A stretch of DNA of 6,415 nt, taken from the NCBI GenBank assembly GCA_016763715.1, contig JAESTG010000324.1, positions 1 through 6,415 on the forward strand, in the 5' to 3' direction. This document shows, one piece after another, positions 6,105 through 6,415 of the stretch (position 1 is its first letter; each line of letters opens with the position of its first letter). The stretch is from Flavobacteriaceae bacterium (GTDB taxonomy: Bacteria > Bacteroidota > Bacteroidia > Flavobacteriales > Flavobacteriaceae). Both the position numbers and the translations under genes were made by a program. The notes below the pieces were generated by a model. The model was not told where the DNA came from, ran no database searches, and worked only from the letters and a program-made list of their open reading frames with translations.

Positions 6105-6415
6105 ATGAAAACTGTTATTCTTCTGGGGAGAGGAATACAAATGGTTCTTCTCCTTTTTTTTATTGTTTATTGGAAATTCTTTACCAATGTTTGCTCAAGA
6201 AGACTTTATATGTGCTACTGAGGACGACTTCGATACAGACCCTCCCATTGTATATTCTGGGTCTACAGATCAAGCGGTGTTGGATGCCATGGATCCTGTG
6301 GTATTGAATATTTATTACTGGCGAATTGACGATCAATTTGGTAATGTACATCCCAACGCCATAACCGAGCAAAGAGCCCTTGAGGGGATAGCCTTTCTTA
6401 ACATTACCTATAACC
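6105..6415 (+). CDS. Secreted protein N-terminus, frameshifted at a poly-T tract and truncated by window end
   Basis: The ATG at 6105 opens a signal-peptide-like stretch, MKTVILLGRGIQMVLLLF, whose frame ends at a TGA at 6222-6224. The continuation LLFIGNSLPMFAQED and the mature protein lie in the next frame, which stays open to the window end. The frames meet at a run of eight T (6154-6161): with seven T they join into a full signal peptide cut after FA, before QED. The mature part reads FICATEDDFDTDPP, then VVLNIYYWRIDDQFGN and a segment ending FLNITYN. That is reminiscent of N-terminal regions of secreted flavobacterial proteins, perhaps M43-like metalloproteases or type IX secretion cargo, but no catalytic motif is in view, so function is left open. 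A single missing A near 6108-6111 would give another possible joined start (MKLLFFWGEEYKW...), which is less typical. The gene is divergent from the SPFH cluster and has its own promoter candidate. Confidence 0.6.
6154..6161. repeat. Homopolymer T8 at the frameshift in the signal peptide
   Basis: Eight consecutive T fall in the hydrophobic core of the signal-peptide coding region. Removing one T joins the ATG at 6105 to the long downstream frame. Runs of this length are prone to replication slippage, transcriptional slippage and sequencing miscalls. Confidence 0.85.

Noticed and set aside
6181..6372. 63-codon minus-strand frame opposite the secreted-protein gene
   Set aside because: The plus strand frame there gives a coherent mature secreted protein following a signal peptide; the antisense frame has no recognisable features.

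Overview
The window looks like chromosomal DNA of a Bacteroidota member, most likely a flavobacterium. Four things suggest this: AT-rich sequence with very short AT-rich leaders, two promoter candidates of the TTTG / TAnnTTTG type, an outer-membrane protein with a typical 'xPA|Q' signal peptide and a DUF5723-like look, and an exported protein whose mature end begins right after 'FAQ'. No tRNA, rRNA, CRISPR array, insertion sequence or phage gene was seen.

Layout. (1) 3-1094, plus strand: the 3' two thirds of an ALDH7/antiquitin-type aldehyde dehydrogenase (lysine catabolism), cut by the window edge. It ends at a hairpin terminator (about 1130-1162) that has T-tracts on both strands and so can serve the converging gene too. 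(2) 1172-2467, minus strand: an exported beta-barrel-like DUF5723-type protein with its own promoter candidate at 2523-2553. (3) 5797 down to 2681, minus strand: a three-gene cluster. It holds an SPFH/band-7 protein of the YdjI type with a C-terminal GYF_2 domain, a double zinc-ribbon, single-TM protein of the YdjG type, and a PPP-like metallophosphatase that starts 2 nt after the zinc-ribbon stop codon. (4) 5798-6104: an intergenic region with a 43-codon start-less reading frame that may be a gene relic, plus a plus-strand promoter candidate. (5) 6105 to the window end, plus strand: the N-terminal part of a secreted protein whose signal peptide and mature region lie in different frames, joined at a run of eight T.

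The most interesting part is the minus-strand cluster. In Bacillus, as I recall it, YdjI (SPFH) and YdjG (zinc ribbon plus TM) act with YdjH and the PspA-like YdjF in a membrane-stress complex. Here the SPFH/zinc-ribbon pair sits with a phosphatase, and no PspA or TPM-domain gene lies in the window. The SPFH protein carries a proline-binding-type domain flanked by proline-rich stretches. The gap between the SPFH and zinc-ribbon genes holds a perfect 14-bp inverted repeat plus a third copy of its core next to the zinc-ribbon start, which would allow mutually exclusive RNA structures. The second notable point is the poly-T frameshift in the secreted-protein gene, which could be phase variation, transcriptional slippage, a mutation or a sequencing error.
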